Source: Ricinus communis (taxonomy: Eukaryota; Streptophyta; Magnoliopsida; Malpighiales; Euphorbiaceae). Taken from it: a DNA stretch of 64,000 bases. The notes below the pieces were generated by a model. It did no database searches, was not told where the DNA came from, and worked only from the letters and a program-made list of their open reading frames with translations. Location: contig NC_063256.1 in the NCBI RefSeq assembly GCF_019578655.1, forward strand, positions 20,250,005-20,314,004. The letters are read 5' to 3'. Made by a program: the position numbers and the translations under genes. This document shows, piece after piece, positions 46,740 to 57,320 of the stretch (its first letter is position 1; each line of letters starts with the position of its first letter).

Positions 46740-47840
46740 AATCAAGGTGGGCACTAGGCTGTATGTTCCCAATATGGATAATCTCAGGAAGGAGATTTTA
46801 GAAGAGGCTCACTGTACAACTTATAACGCCCATTCGGGCTCTACCAAGATATATCATAATTTGAAAGGCATTTATTGGTGGAATATAATGAAAAGGGATG
46901 TGGCAGAGTTTGTCTCCAAGTGTCTGACGTGTCAGTAGGTTAAATTAGAGCATTAGAAGCCGTCAGAGTTATTGCAACCGCTTCCCATACTATAGTGGAA
47001 ATGGGAAAGGATTACTATGGATTTTATTTCGGGTTTACCCAAAACTTCGGCTGATTATGATTCTATTTGGATAATTGTGGATCAATTGACTAAGTCAGCG
47101 CACTTTCTTCTTGTGAAGACTACTTATTCTGTGGCTAAGTATGCATGAGTATATCTGGAGAGAATTTTCAGTCATCATGGCGTTCCTATTTCTATAGTGT
47201 TTGACAGAGGACTGTAGTTCACTTCGTAGTTTTAGAGAAAGCTACAAGAAGAGCTTGGTACTAGATTGGACTTCAGCACAGCTTTTCACCCTCAGATTGG
47301 CGGACAGTCGGAGAGGACAATTCAGATCTTAGAGGATATGCTTCGGATGTGCGTGATAGATTTCGGTGGTCAGTGGGATTGGTACCTACCATTAATTGAA
47401 TTCGTGTATAACAACAACTATCGTGCAAGTATCGAGATGGCTACTTATGAGGCATTGTATGGCAGGAAATGCAGATCTTCTATGTGCTGGAAAGAAATTG
47501 GTGAATGGAAGCTAGGAGGATCAGAGTTGGGTCAGATTACCTCGGAGAAGATCCCTATTATCCTCGAAAGACTGAAAATAGCTTTTAGTAGGCAAAAGAG
47601 TTATACGGATCCAAAGCGGAAGTACGTGGAGTTGTTATGTGGAACCCTTTGAGATTATAGACATGATTGGAGAGGTAGCATAAAAGTTGGACTTGCCGCC
47701 AAATTGCTCGCATGTATATCCGGTATTTCATATATCCATGTTAAGAAAGTACATTTTGGACCCTTGGCACGTATTGCAGCCTCAATATGTAGAAGTAAGT
47801 GAAGATTTGACTTAGGAGGAGCAGCCAGTTATGATCGTGG
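46740..47840 (+). pseudogene. G2 integrase
   Basis: H2C2 zinc finger in the 46747-46938 frame (LRKEILEEAHCTTYNAHSGS, YWWNIMKRDVAEFVSKCLTC). Core: ITMDFISGLPKTSADYDSIW, IIVDQLTKSAHFL, then a 47266-47652 frame with TAFHPQIGGQSERTIQILED and LPLIEFVYNNNYRASIEMAT, YEALYGRKCRS. The catalytic E is present in QSERT. The C-terminal GPY/F region (KRKYVEL..., FHISMLRKYILDPWHVLQPQ) follows. Integrase would insert the cDNA into chromatin. Broken by stops. Confidence 0.82.
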
Positions 47841-47844
47841 ATAC

Positions 47845-47985
47845 TCAAGTTCGCCAACTGCTTTCTAAGGTTCTACCGATGGTTAAGGTGTTGTGGTGGA
47901 ACCATTTCGTCAGAGGAGTGTATCTGGGAAACCATGCAGGAAATGAGGAGCCTTTACCCTCATTTGTTTCAATCTTGAGGTAAGT
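47845..47985 (+). pseudogene. G2 chromodomain-like C-terminus
   Basis: After EEQPVMIVDTQVRQLLSKVL the frame reads VKVLWWNHFVRGVYLGNHAG and ends near a Phe-rich stretch. It follows the 'VKVLW.NHSVEEATWE.E..M...YPHLF' pattern of the Tekay/Del chromodomain. In the family this domain guides integration toward heterochromatin. Degenerate here. Confidence 0.65.
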
Positions 47986-48019
47986 CTTATTTCTTTTAAA
48001 ATTAGAGAACGAAATTTTT

Positions 48020-48034
48020 TTAAGGGGGGTAGAA
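48020..48034 (+). other. G2 polypurine tract
   Basis: TAAGGGGGGTAGAA directly upstream of the 3' LTR, in the expected position for plus-strand priming. Confidence 0.7.
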
Positions 48035-50234
48035 TATAATATCCTAAAAAATTAAATTAAATAATAACAATAAATAATAATAAATAAATAAATAAATAAA
48101 GGGAAAATTCTTTTTTTTCCCCCTTCATATCCTTCTTCTTCTTCTTCTTCCTTTCTCACCCCCCCATTTCCTTTGCCCCCTCTCCCTGCCGCTATCGCTT
48201 CTCCTCCTTTCCCCTCCCTCACCCGCGATGCATCTTCTCCTCCTTCTTTGCTGCCGTCGACATTTAGGAGGAAGGGAAGTCTCCTCCCTTGCTGCTGATG
48301 TTAGACTAGCCGACAACCTCAAGGCAGCCCCCCACCCTGGCCTTTTTCCTCCATCGGTAGTAGTGTATAGCCTCGCCGGAGCCGAAACTTCCCAGCCTCG
48401 ATCTAGTGGCTTTTGACGAGTTTCCGGCATAAGCATTTACATTTTCGGACTCCCTATAACTCAAGCTTCGTGTAGGCGCTTTCGGACCCCGGTGTTTTTC
48501 GGATGTGCATAATTTTAGATTTTCGGTTCAGTATAATTTTGTTTGGACCTTAAAAATTATTTTATAATCTTAGAAAATATTATTGCTATTAATTATTAAT
48601 TATAAATAATTTAATTTAATTAGATTCAATTAATTATGACTTAGATATAAAAATTACAAATTAATTAATATGATTAATTATTGTTCTATTTTGTGGTGGA
48701 TGTGGCTGTTTTTGATTAGTTTAATTACTAGAAAACTTTTGTGTGGGTTGGTTGTGAAATAAATATTAATGACGAACCGTCTGTAATTAATTATGATTTA
48801 TGGTGGGTTACAGAGTCGGAGAAAAATAATACAACTTTTAGCAGGTTCTGGACCCGTTATACAGGGGACAAATGTTCATATTTAAGATGAGATTCTGCCG
48901 AAATTTTTGGTAGAATTTCTGAGTCTGAATCTCTTAGGCAGTCTAATCCAGGAGTCTAGGCCTAGGAAAAATTAAGAACATCATATTAACTGAGTGTTTT
49001 CGTAAATAGATAATTTGTCCATCCAGCTAGCTCTACATGAGGTGTAGGAGCAGACTGCAGAGCGCGGTAGAACTGTGAGTTAAAGTCATATAATCAACTG
49101 TACATTTATCATGTCTAAATTAAATGTGATGTTAATTGATTAATAATTATTATGATTATTATTATCTTTATTATGAGTAATTTTATTTGGTTGATAATTA
49201 TTACGAATATTATTAGCATTATTATCAGTAAATTTATTTTCGTTATTATCAATATTATTAATGTTATTATTATCATTATTTTTGATATCATGTTTATTGT
49301 TATTTTATTTTTATTATTATTATTACACATAATTTACATGTTTGCTATACTCGAGGCTATTTAACCTTAATTCTTAATATATTATTGAATAATTTATATT
49401 TGCTTACGATTTATATTATTTATAATTATTATTGATACTATGATTGAAATTTCGGGATGAGGCGACAATAGAACATGCCACCTGTTGGGTTATATTAGGA
49501 CCGCGTGCACATCGGTATTAATCAGAGACAGGTAGTAGAAGGTTATTTTTTGGATTGGCCCTGATCGAGTAAAACTCTTTGGGCTGTGAAAATTTGACTG
49601 TCGGAGGAAGGTCCCTGGTCGAGCGTTACTCTTTGCACGCCAGCTTATTTGGAAATCAAGTGTCCAAGCTGGATTTAAGGACTATGGTTGAGCTTCGCTC
49701 TCTAGACATTTGACTTATTAGAATAAGAGAGCCGAAAGGGTGCTAGTATTAGGGTTAGGGTTCTGCTGAGACACTCTTCCCATAAGTATTTAAATTGTAT
49801 TTGTCTAAATTATGACATGACACATTATTTAATATAATATGATATGTTATTCTGATTAAATAAATATTTTATTGAGAAGACTATATTTGTTATAGGATTA
49901 TATGATTTTAACTCACTCTCAAGGCTGACAATTTTAAATTTTTTAGGTGACAGTTAGGTTCTCTATCATCCTTCGCTTGACAGTTCGATTTCTTTCTCTT
50001 TCGGGTTTATTGTAATTAATTTCTACTTTTGTATTTTGAACTATTTAAAATTCTAAATTTACCGCAGTAGTGTACCTGGCATATTATGTTTGGATTTGGC
50101 CTATAACAAGTTACAGAATGTTACTAGCATCCAGTTGGAGATTTATAAATGACATCTTAGACTGGTTTAATAGTATGTATATGTATGTATATTTGGATTG
50201 TCGATTAATCAGGCCCACAGATCGAGTCGTGACA
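48035..50234 (+). repeat. G2 3' LTR
   Basis: 2.2 kb, start TATAATATCC (TG changed to TA), end GTCGTGACA. It contains a GC-rich block (48180-48480), an ATT-rich microsatellite-like stretch (49131-49330) and two degenerate units of the 'aaggtccctgg...gagctt..ctctctgggc' repeat (from 49608 and 49677). Confidence 0.85.
49131..49330. repeat. Imperfect ATT-rich simple repeat in G2 3' LTR
   Basis: Repeated ATT/TTA trinucleotides, with open frames on both strands that consist of Ile/Asn/Met only. The frames are not genes. Confidence 0.8.
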
Positions 50235-50239
50235 GTGGC
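50235..50239. repeat. G2 target-site duplication, right (GTGGC)
   Basis: Matches the left copy exactly. Confidence 0.88.
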
Positions 50240-50635
50240 ATTCGCTATTAAGTTCATTTATTATTTGAAGACGTAAACTATCTTAAATTTTATAGTACTA
50301 GTTTTTGTGGTGTATTATAATTTTATAATAGATAATATTAAAGTTGTATAATACAAATGTATGAAATGGTTAAGTGAATAACTATAACGTGGTTGAAGTG
50401 TAAATTAAGTAAATTAATATTTTGAATATAATAAGTTGGATACTAATTAATTTAATATTAATTGAATTAATTGGATTTTTTTGTCTCCTAAACCTTAAGG
50501 GTTTAATCGAGTTGTTATAAGTGATGTGAGAATTCAATTTAGAATGCCTCATATTTAAGCTTGCTATCGACACCGATAGCCACGTGCATTTTTCATGTCC
50601 TAGCACCGATTTGACTCTAGGTTTGGGTCATGACA
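50240..50635 (+). repeat. LTR-X, right part
   Basis: It continues the interrupted LTR from 42945 (the G2 target duplication GTGGC lies at the join) and closes with GGGTCATGACA at 50635. Confidence 0.6.
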
Positions 50636-52145
50636 AACAAGCATGTCATGTACATCCACATCTCCAAAGTCACAATATAAATCAAAGGAAGAATTATTGT
50701 TATCCCTTCAAATTTACCAAAAATTTACAAGTCCATGCCTATATTTTTTTAAAATGAATTAGTACACTGGCCAAAGGACTTGGTATCTCCTTTCTTTTGT
50801 TTATTCATTTAACTTATAATTAAGTATAAAATCCTAATTTTATTAAAGTTAGTTTTAGTTTTAGGAGAATGTAATATTAGTTTTTGATAAAAAAATAATT
50901 ATAACACTTAGAAATTAATTTCTTAGCATAATCTTTTTAAAAGATAAAATACAAAATTTGACCATAGTTTAACCTTTAGGCATAATCAGTTGTATAAAAT
51001 TTTATAATTCAGGCATATTAAATATTCAAATTCACATGATAAAATTATTTTGAAGTTCTAATTTACATATAATAATTCAGGACACTTTTAATTACTTGAA
51101 AACATCGCTAATAACCAATTGGATAATTTGAGCATAAGCATGCATCACATATGATAGATCTAACCTTGGATTCATAATGAGCACAAAAAAGGTCAAAATT
51201 TAATTTAAGAACATCATGTAACTTGTTTCAACTCGTTGAAAATAAATATCGCCTTTGTTTCTCATTTGATAACAAAAATTCCAGAAAATGTCAAAAAAGC
51301 TTCTCGCAGACGATCTACCATTTATGGCCAGCTTAAGATGCAAGGCTGGTTGGATATGAAAGCTCTCACTAGTAAGAGTCTATTTTCGTTGGTTTCACCT
51401 TGATTGGGTATCATAAGAGACATTCGAAGAAATTAAGTTTCATTCATGATTTTCTCTCTCCACTGGCTACCATAGCTTCCACCATCAATTGAGCATACCA
51501 TGCTGTTAAATGGTTTCCCACATCGAGTTTAATTATTTTTGCAGTGATACCATGACTCTTTTTCTTTCGAACTTTTTTCTTTTTTTCTCTTGCCAGAAGA
51601 TGGTATATGTGTAAGAAGAGGTGTATATATCCTTTACAAATTCTACAAAGATGGATAGTTTGAAGGTATTAGAGTTTATTAAAACACCAACTTTTTATTT
51701 TAAATTTCTCAAAATAAATAAATACTTATATTATTCACAATTACCAAATTCCAATGTATAAACTCAACTTATATTATTTTAAATGAAATTAGAAAATTAT
51801 AACTCCCATTAAAATATTAAAATTTAGATAAAAATTTAAATTATACAAATTCAAAAAATTTCAAGGTGTGTACTTTTCTTTCGAAAGAAAATACTAAAAA
51901 AAATTAAGTCAATTAAAAAGTTTATTTGATATAAAATAAGATTAAATTGCTTTATATGAAATTATTAGAAAATATTAGTAAATTGTCTTAAGAAAATCAT
52001 TTACCAAAATTTAATAGGACTTTAATTTTTAGACGAATTTAATACTTAATAATAAATTTAAATACTAAATTAATTATTTTATCAAGTTAACTAAAAGAAT
52101 AAAAATATACAAAAGGAGGTAACAATTAACAAAAATAAACATCTA
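50636..52145. other. Mostly unrecognised AT-rich DNA
   Basis: No TE family was recognised. A short GC-richer part (51280-51640) holds the candidate reading frame listed separately. Confidence 0.5.
51444..51600 (-). pseudogene. Possible terminal exon, unrecognised
   Basis: On the minus strand an open reading stretch with a Lys-rich start (VRKKKSHGITAKIIK) continues LDVGNHLTAWYAQLMVEAMV and ends at TGA (51446-51444). Composition looks more protein-like than the flanks. No start codon, splice acceptor or family match is clear. It may be chance. Confidence 0.2.
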
Positions 52146-52509
52146 TGAGCATCTCTGCTGTACTATTTATATATGTTAAACTCTTTTATTTAAATAATTA
52201 TGTCATAAAATAAAATTCTAATAAGCTTTTTATTTTTAAATATAGAATAAAGAGTTAGTGTGAATCTTAGTTCCACTCTTTATTTTATATTTAATAAACA
52301 CAATATAAGTTTTTATGCATTTAACTATATTTTTTTATTATTAGCAAATTTAAAAAAAATTAAAACAATTATTGCTCATAAAAATAAAAAGAAAAATATA
52401 AAAAAACCATTGAATTTAAATAATTTTTTTAAATTAGAATATTTCTTAATATACATTTTATTATAGAAATTTTGTTCTTTAAAATAAAAATTGCCGTTAG
52501 AGATGCACT
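52146..52509. mobile_element. MITE-like element, putative
   Basis: The left end GAGCATCTCTGC and the reverse complement of the right end, GTGCATCTCTAAC, share a GNGCATCTCT terminal inverted repeat. The about 360-bp interior is very AT-rich. Ends of the type GAGCATCTCCAA are common in plant MITEs. The target duplication is unclear, so the superfamily is not assigned. Confidence 0.4.
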
Positions 52510-52785
52510 AAAAGGTAAAAATTCACTATAGGGTTAAACTTATAAATTTTGGCAAACCTGAGGGGATAATAGTAATTTTCCCTAATTTAAATGTGCCATA
52601 ACACTCTTTCGATCTCGCACATACACCAAGACGTTGGGAGCAAGGAAATATGTGTATCCATCCATGATAGGAATGACAAAAACCAACCACTTCCAACAGC
52701 ATTAATGACAGTCCATTGAGATCAAAAGGCTAAATTTAGTTTTAAGAAAAAAAGCATGACGACCAGGCTGTACAGATTATGATTT

Positions 52786-52938
52786 TCAATGCTCCAAAAA
52801 CTTGATATTTTCAAGACAATTTTGCATGTGCAGACTAACATCGGCTGATAGACGTTCTCCAACCGCAAGCTTGTGCTTCTCAAATTTGGCTTCGTCACAC
52901 TTCAAGGCAGCTATGCTGTTTTGCAAGCCTTGATACTT
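52786..52938 (-). pseudogene. Possible last exon of an unrecognised gene
   Basis: On the minus strand a pyrimidine-rich tract ends TATACTAG (about 52939), a good acceptor. It is followed by an open frame of 50 codons to TAA at 52786: KYQGLQNSIAALKCDEAKFE, KHKLAVGERLSADVSLHMQN, CLENIKFLEH. It is charged and helical, perhaps coiled coil. No upstream exon was found before the TE block at 53.4 kb, so it is either an orphan exon of a disrupted gene or a gene whose other exons lie beyond the TE insertions. Family not recognised. Confidence 0.4.
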
Positions 52939-52999
52939 CCTAGTATACAAGCATACCAAAAAAAGAAAAAGAAAAAAAGACCACCAGTTAAATCTCATA

Positions 53000-53440
53000 G
53001 CAATAATACAATGAGAACAATACTTTTTTTATTTGAATAAAATCCATAGCACGGAAGATATGCTATCAATTGTTCAATGACATGATGCATAACATTAAAG
53101 AACTAAGATTTTGAGAATGGCTGGCAATTTGGTGCAAGCTGCTTTCGCACTCCAATCTGCAGATTTAACAACGCACTTTGAGACGATAATAGGTTTTTGC
53201 AAAAGCAGTTGAAAAAGCTAGCTTTGTACTATGCTGTACCGGTTTGAAAAAGAAAAAGTAAAAGTTGCAACTCCCTTTTCTTCTTTCAGCAACTTGTTTT
53301 AGATGATTGAGGTTTCACAGAAAATCCCAGTCTAGGGTATAACATGATCATAGAACTATAACCGACCATGAAGTTGTCTTAAGAATTCGAAAGAAATAAA
53401 AATTATAATCTCTACTCTAAAATCTATGTCAAATGAGCCT
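53000..53440. other. Unrecognised sequence
   Basis: A 31-codon plus frame from ATG 53118 (MAGNLVQAAFALQSADLTTH) is open but too short to support. Nothing else recognised. Confidence 0.4.
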
Positions 53441-53986
53441 AAAGTAAATGGGAAGTGATAATAATGAGTTTTGATAGAACAGTGATATAATAGAAGACCA
53501 GGCGAGGTCAAAGTCTAACAATTTGCTAAATCAGCAAATAAAATAGTAAGATCCCTGGAGAGGACCTCAAAGGTCGGGGTTGACTGATTGACCAAGAATA
53601 GAAAAGCTTGACTTCCAAAACCCAACTTTGATGGGACAAGCAACAAAACCAGGGTCTTCATGAAAATTAACCTTACCGCGAAAGCTCGGTAGAAACCTAA
53701 ATATACATGATCTAATCTAGGAGGCGATGAATTGCTGAACTAGCCCTATTGCATGCCAATTCTTGCGGAAGGGATAAAGATCTTCTCTCTCATCACATTT
53801 TCTCTATACTACGTTAAGTATAAATAGGTCTCAAGGTAATCTCTTTCTTCAAGTAATTATTTCTCATACCGTTACTCTGTATACTTATCTCAGACTAACT
53901 TCCAGTATAACATTAACAAGTATGTTATGATAAAACTTCCAGTATAACATTAACAAGTATGTTATGATAAAGCCGAGTATTTTTAC
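53440..53986 (+). repeat. Probable gypsy LTR fragment with TATA box
   Basis: Includes TATAAATAGG at about 53820-53829, followed by a pyrimidine-rich R/U5-like region (CTCTTTCTTCAAG..., CTGTATACTTATCTCAGACT) in the style of Tat-lineage LTR ends. No partner was found. Its right end carries the 37-bp tandem duplication. Confidence 0.4.
53898..53971. repeat. Perfect 37-bp tandem duplication
   Basis: Two identical adjacent copies (53898-53934 and 53935-53971) beginning ACTTCCAGTATAACATTAAC. Confidence 0.95.
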
Positions 53987-54002
53987 TGGAAGAAGAGAGT
54001 AC

Positions 54003-54007
54003 ACAAA
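54003..54007. repeat. LTR-Y target duplication, left (ACAAA)
   Basis: Exact match to 56904-56908. Confidence 0.85.
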
Positions 54008-54685
54008 TGTAATACCCGAAATTTTTATATATTTAATAATGAGTTTTTATTTAAATTAATTTAAATTAATTTTTTTATTTGATCTAATTTGAAATGATTT
54101 AATGGAAATTTTAATATTAGTCAATTAAATGAATTATTTTTCTGTACCCAATTAGTTTGAAATTTTAAGAAATTATTCAAGTAAATTATTTGAGGAATAA
54201 ATTATATTTTTAGTTATTCAAATTTTTTCCAAATATATATATTTATATAAATAAAATTATATATTGGAGAATTATAAAAGAAATTGTAAAGGGTGTTTTT
54301 ATAAAAGAATTTTCGGGAAATTGGTATTTTAATTAACTAGTGGTATTAAAATTTATTAGTAAATTGATTATTTAAATTAATTTTGTGTTAGGACTAAATT
54401 GAAAATTTATTTTGGAATAAGGATTGAAAGTATAATTTTATTTTTATGGGGTTTTAATGGGAATTTGTGAGTTTGGTATTTTGGTAAATATCTATGTCAG
54501 TCAGGGGTATTTTTATAATTGTGTATTTTCAATAATTCTAATTTGACCCAAATTGAATAGTTAGGGGCTAAATTGAAAGGCTAAAAAGAAGTTTAGAAGT
54601 TAAATTGGAATTCTGCAGGATGAAATTGTAAGTAATTAAGAAAGTTGAGGGACCAAATTGTGATAAGGAAAAGTTCAGGGGTCAA

Positions 54686-55314
54686 ATGTCGATATTGAAA
54701 GAAGAAAAGGGAGAGAGAAGCGGTGAGAGAGAGGGAGACGTCGGGAAGAGGAAGGAAGAGGTGGCGGCGTCGTCCATGGGCGAGTCCAAGCGGCGAGGAA
54801 AAAAGGAGGCGGCTTTGAGGCCGTTCGGACGTTCCGTGGTCTTCCGGGCTGATCTTGGTGGCGATCGGCTCCCCTCGAAGAAAGCTTCATTTTGGCGGTG
54901 GCAGCGTCGGTTTTGGTGGCCGAAGGAGAGAGTTCCAACGAAGTGGAGGCAGCCGACATTTTTAAGTTTTTTCGGCGAGCTCTGGCGAGCTATGGACGAT
55001 CGGAGGACATATCCCGACTCTCCTCAGCTCAAGCTTCGCAATGGCACCGGTTCGTGGCGATCGGACTTCGTTTGCAAATTGACGGCCGAGAACGTCCACA
55101 AATCTCTCCGGATGATCGGGTGTCAAATCGGAAAATCGAAAGAGGGGATCGCCATCAGCGCGTCGTTTCCAGTCCGATGGTGAGTTGGGATCGTCAATCA
55201 GACTCCGGCAACTGGAGGCGAGTCGACCGAGCAATCAAGCGTCTCGGTAATTTTTCTCTGGCCTATAATTTTAGAAATTCTTGGTTTAATTGTGTGTCTA
55301 TTGGATTATATTGA
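54686..55314 (+). other. GC-rich block with open frames in LTR-Y
   Basis: A GC-rich island inside an AT-rich LTR, with a 165-codon frame (54686-55183) and a 140-codon overlapping frame (54892-55314). A related frame occurs in the second LTR (61770-62159). Shared words include AMDD and YPDSPQLKLRNGTG. Just after that word a single-base difference moves the second copy into another frame, so the frame is not conserved. It is more likely a structured or regulatory part of the LTR than a protein gene. Confidence 0.5.
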
Positions 55315-56049
55315 GTATTTGATGATATTTGTGAGTCAAAAATAATTGTTGGTCAGTTTGCCTGCCTCGTATTTTGTGCTGTGTGGCGGAGTCGGGAAAT
55401 AGTGAAGTTTGGGGACCCGACTCCCGTTGTTTGAATTGTTGGATTTTTGAAGTGTTTTTCTGGCAGGTCCTAGACCCGTTTCTATGGGGGGTAATGTCCG
55501 TGTTGTAGGGGAGGTTCTGCCGGATTTTCGTTAGAATTTTCCCGAGTCGAGATTCTTAGACAGTCAGTCCTAGGAGTCTAGACCTAGGATTAATGATCGA
55601 TTGTTTCAGCGTTTTGATAAATTATTTTTCGTGACTAGATAGTTCGTTTGTTCGGCTCGCTCCAGCCGAGGCACCGGAGCAGAGTTAGGAGGTCGCCAAA
55701 CCTGTGAGTTAAAGTCATATATCGCTTATGCACGTGTCATGCATAAAATTTGATTTGCTACTATGATTATTCATTTGCAAATTTTAATTTTTCATTTAAT
55801 CATTATTATTATTTGCATGATGCTTTTAATTACTATTTAAATATATTTTTCCTTTATCACCAATTTTAATATTGCATGATGACTCAGGATGGGACGGCAG
55901 TAGAATATAGGAGTTGGACGAGTGTTCCAATATAATCTGAGAGAGATAGGGAAAAGGTAAAGAGGTAAAAAAAAATTAGAAAGAAAGATTAGGACTTGCC
56001 CTGGTCGAGCATCGCTCTCTGGGCTTAGTAGAGTATGGTTGTCGGAATA

Positions 56050-56285
56050 AAGGTCCCTGGTCGAGCATTGCTCTCTGGGCACCGGCTTATTTGGAAATTT
56101 AAGTGACCAGATTGGAGGTAAGGTCCCTGGTCGAGCTATGCTCTCTGGGCGCCAGTCTTATTGGATAAGAGAGCCGAAAGGCTAAGGCTGAGAGTTAAGT
56201 GACCGGACTGGAGGTAAGGTCCCTGGTCGAGCTTTGCTCTCTGGGCGCCAGCCCTGTTGGAATGAGAGGTTTGAGATGTTAGAGT
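56050..56285 (+). repeat. LTR-Y internal tandem repeat, 3 units
   Basis: Units begin AAGGTCCCTGGTCGAGC at 56050, 56120 and 56216, each with GCTCTCTGGGC(A/G)CC(A/G)G and ending near GG(A/T)..GGAGGT. A degenerate leader unit lies at about 55990. Each unit contains an inverted-repeat core of the type GAGC..TGCTC. Confidence 0.85.
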
Positions 56286-56903
56286 TGAGGTTAGTTGAGA
56301 CATAAGTGTTGAAATAAATCGAGATGTTAGAGTTGGGATTAGGGTTCTACTGAAGTACTCTGTCCCGTTGCATGTGGAATAATTTTTGTTTAAGCATGGC
56401 ATGACACATATGTTTTAACATGACACGTATGGTTCGCGTGATTTATTAATTATTTTAAAATTAAACGAATGTGATGTTGAAATGTTTGAAACTGTTTTAG
56501 ATATATGATTTTAGCTCACTCTCGAGACTGACAGTCTCTATTTACTATTTTTCAGATTCGTGACTGTTAGTCTTCCCGTGACTCTTACTCAGTAACCTGA
56601 CTTCTTCATCATCGGGTGGTGTTTGATTTGGTATGTCAAATTGTAAAAATCTTAGATTCTCCGTAGTAGTAATAGTAGATGTATCAGTTGTAAATTTTAT
56701 GAGTTTCGGATCTCGCCTAATATTTTTTTTTTGGCAGACCGAATTAATTGTAAATTTAATGGTTGCAAAATTGTGGAATTAATAGTAAAAGTTGAGATGA
56801 GATTTGTTTGAGTTGTGAGTGTCAGGCTTACTACGGGATTCGGTGGCCTTACGCCTACCCATTCCCTAGGGCCGGTCACGGGCCCACGGGTGGGGTCGTG
56901 ACA

Positions 56904-56908
56904 ACAAA
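56904..56908. repeat. LTR-Y target duplication, right (ACAAA)
   Basis: Exact match to 54003-54007. Confidence 0.85.
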
Positions 56909-57305
56909 GAACACAATACTTTCTATTAAATCTTTTATTTTATTTTCTTCTATCTCTCTTTTTTTTTTTTGCATTCTTCACAGAATGTTACCTCAATTTA
57001 TAAACTCTTAGCATTGAAACAGACCCTTAAAATTCATACCCAAAATTTAATTCTGAAACAGTTGTTCTTAATTCTGATCTTCAGTTACTAAAATAGTCAT
57101 AACTTATTATAGAAAACTCTAAATGACATGAAGCTTTGACCATTAAAAACTAGACTTAAAGACCTTTAATTTGACAGGTCATATCTCCAGATTGAGTAAC
57201 GTTTACCCCTTCAACTTTACTCATTAATTAGCCTAAAAAAATGTTCATTGTGCAGTCCGCCTTTAATGTCAGACTTCAATATCGGATTAAGTTTATTTAT
57301 CAACA
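56909..57305 (-). repeat. Copia-C 3' LTR (main part)
   Basis: Minus strand start TGTTGATAAATAAAC at 57305, directly after a polypurine tract. It continues to the LTR-Y insertion and probably a further about 20 bp at 53987-54007 beyond it. The 5' LTR lies outside the window. Confidence 0.7.
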
Positions 57306-57320
57306 TCCCCCCTTAAACTT
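57306..57320 (-). other. Copia-C polypurine tract
   Basis: Minus strand AAGTTTAAGGGGGGA next to the LTR start, the usual plant copia arrangement. Confidence 0.8.

Larger units (their letters stand above)
42946..50234 (+). mobile_element. G2: Tekay/Del-type Ty3/gypsy chromovirus
   Basis: LTRs at 42946-43948 and 48035-50234, interior with tRNA-Met primer site, RT, RNase H, integrase and a chromodomain-like tail on the plus strand. Target duplication GTGGC at 42941-42945 and 50235-50239. It is inserted in LTR-X. The 5' LTR lacks about 1.2 kb present in the 3' LTR. Coding regions are full of stops, and RT has a changed catalytic box. The gag and protease are barely recognisable. Confidence 0.88.
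54008..56903 (+). mobile_element. Solo LTR of a Tekay-like gypsy (LTR-Y)
   Basis: 2,896 bp, TGTAATACCC...GGTCGTGACA, flanked by the target duplication ACAAA (54003-54007 and 56904-56908) with no interior attached. A solo LTR arises by recombination between the two LTRs of one element. It sits in the 3' LTR of Copia-C. A closely related LTR begins at 60983. It is also similar in its termini and 3' third to the G2 LTR. Confidence 0.88.

Noticed and set aside
49115..49364. Two overlapping 70-codon frames on opposite strands
   Set aside because: Low-complexity Ile/Asn/Met products of an ATT-rich repeat.
52260..52466. 68-codon plus frame
   Set aside because: Lies inside an AT-rich MITE-like element; Asn/Lys/Phe/Ile composition only.
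54675..54959. 94-codon minus frame in the LTR GC-rich block
   Set aside because: Antisense to other frames in the same block and not kept as a frame in the second LTR copy.
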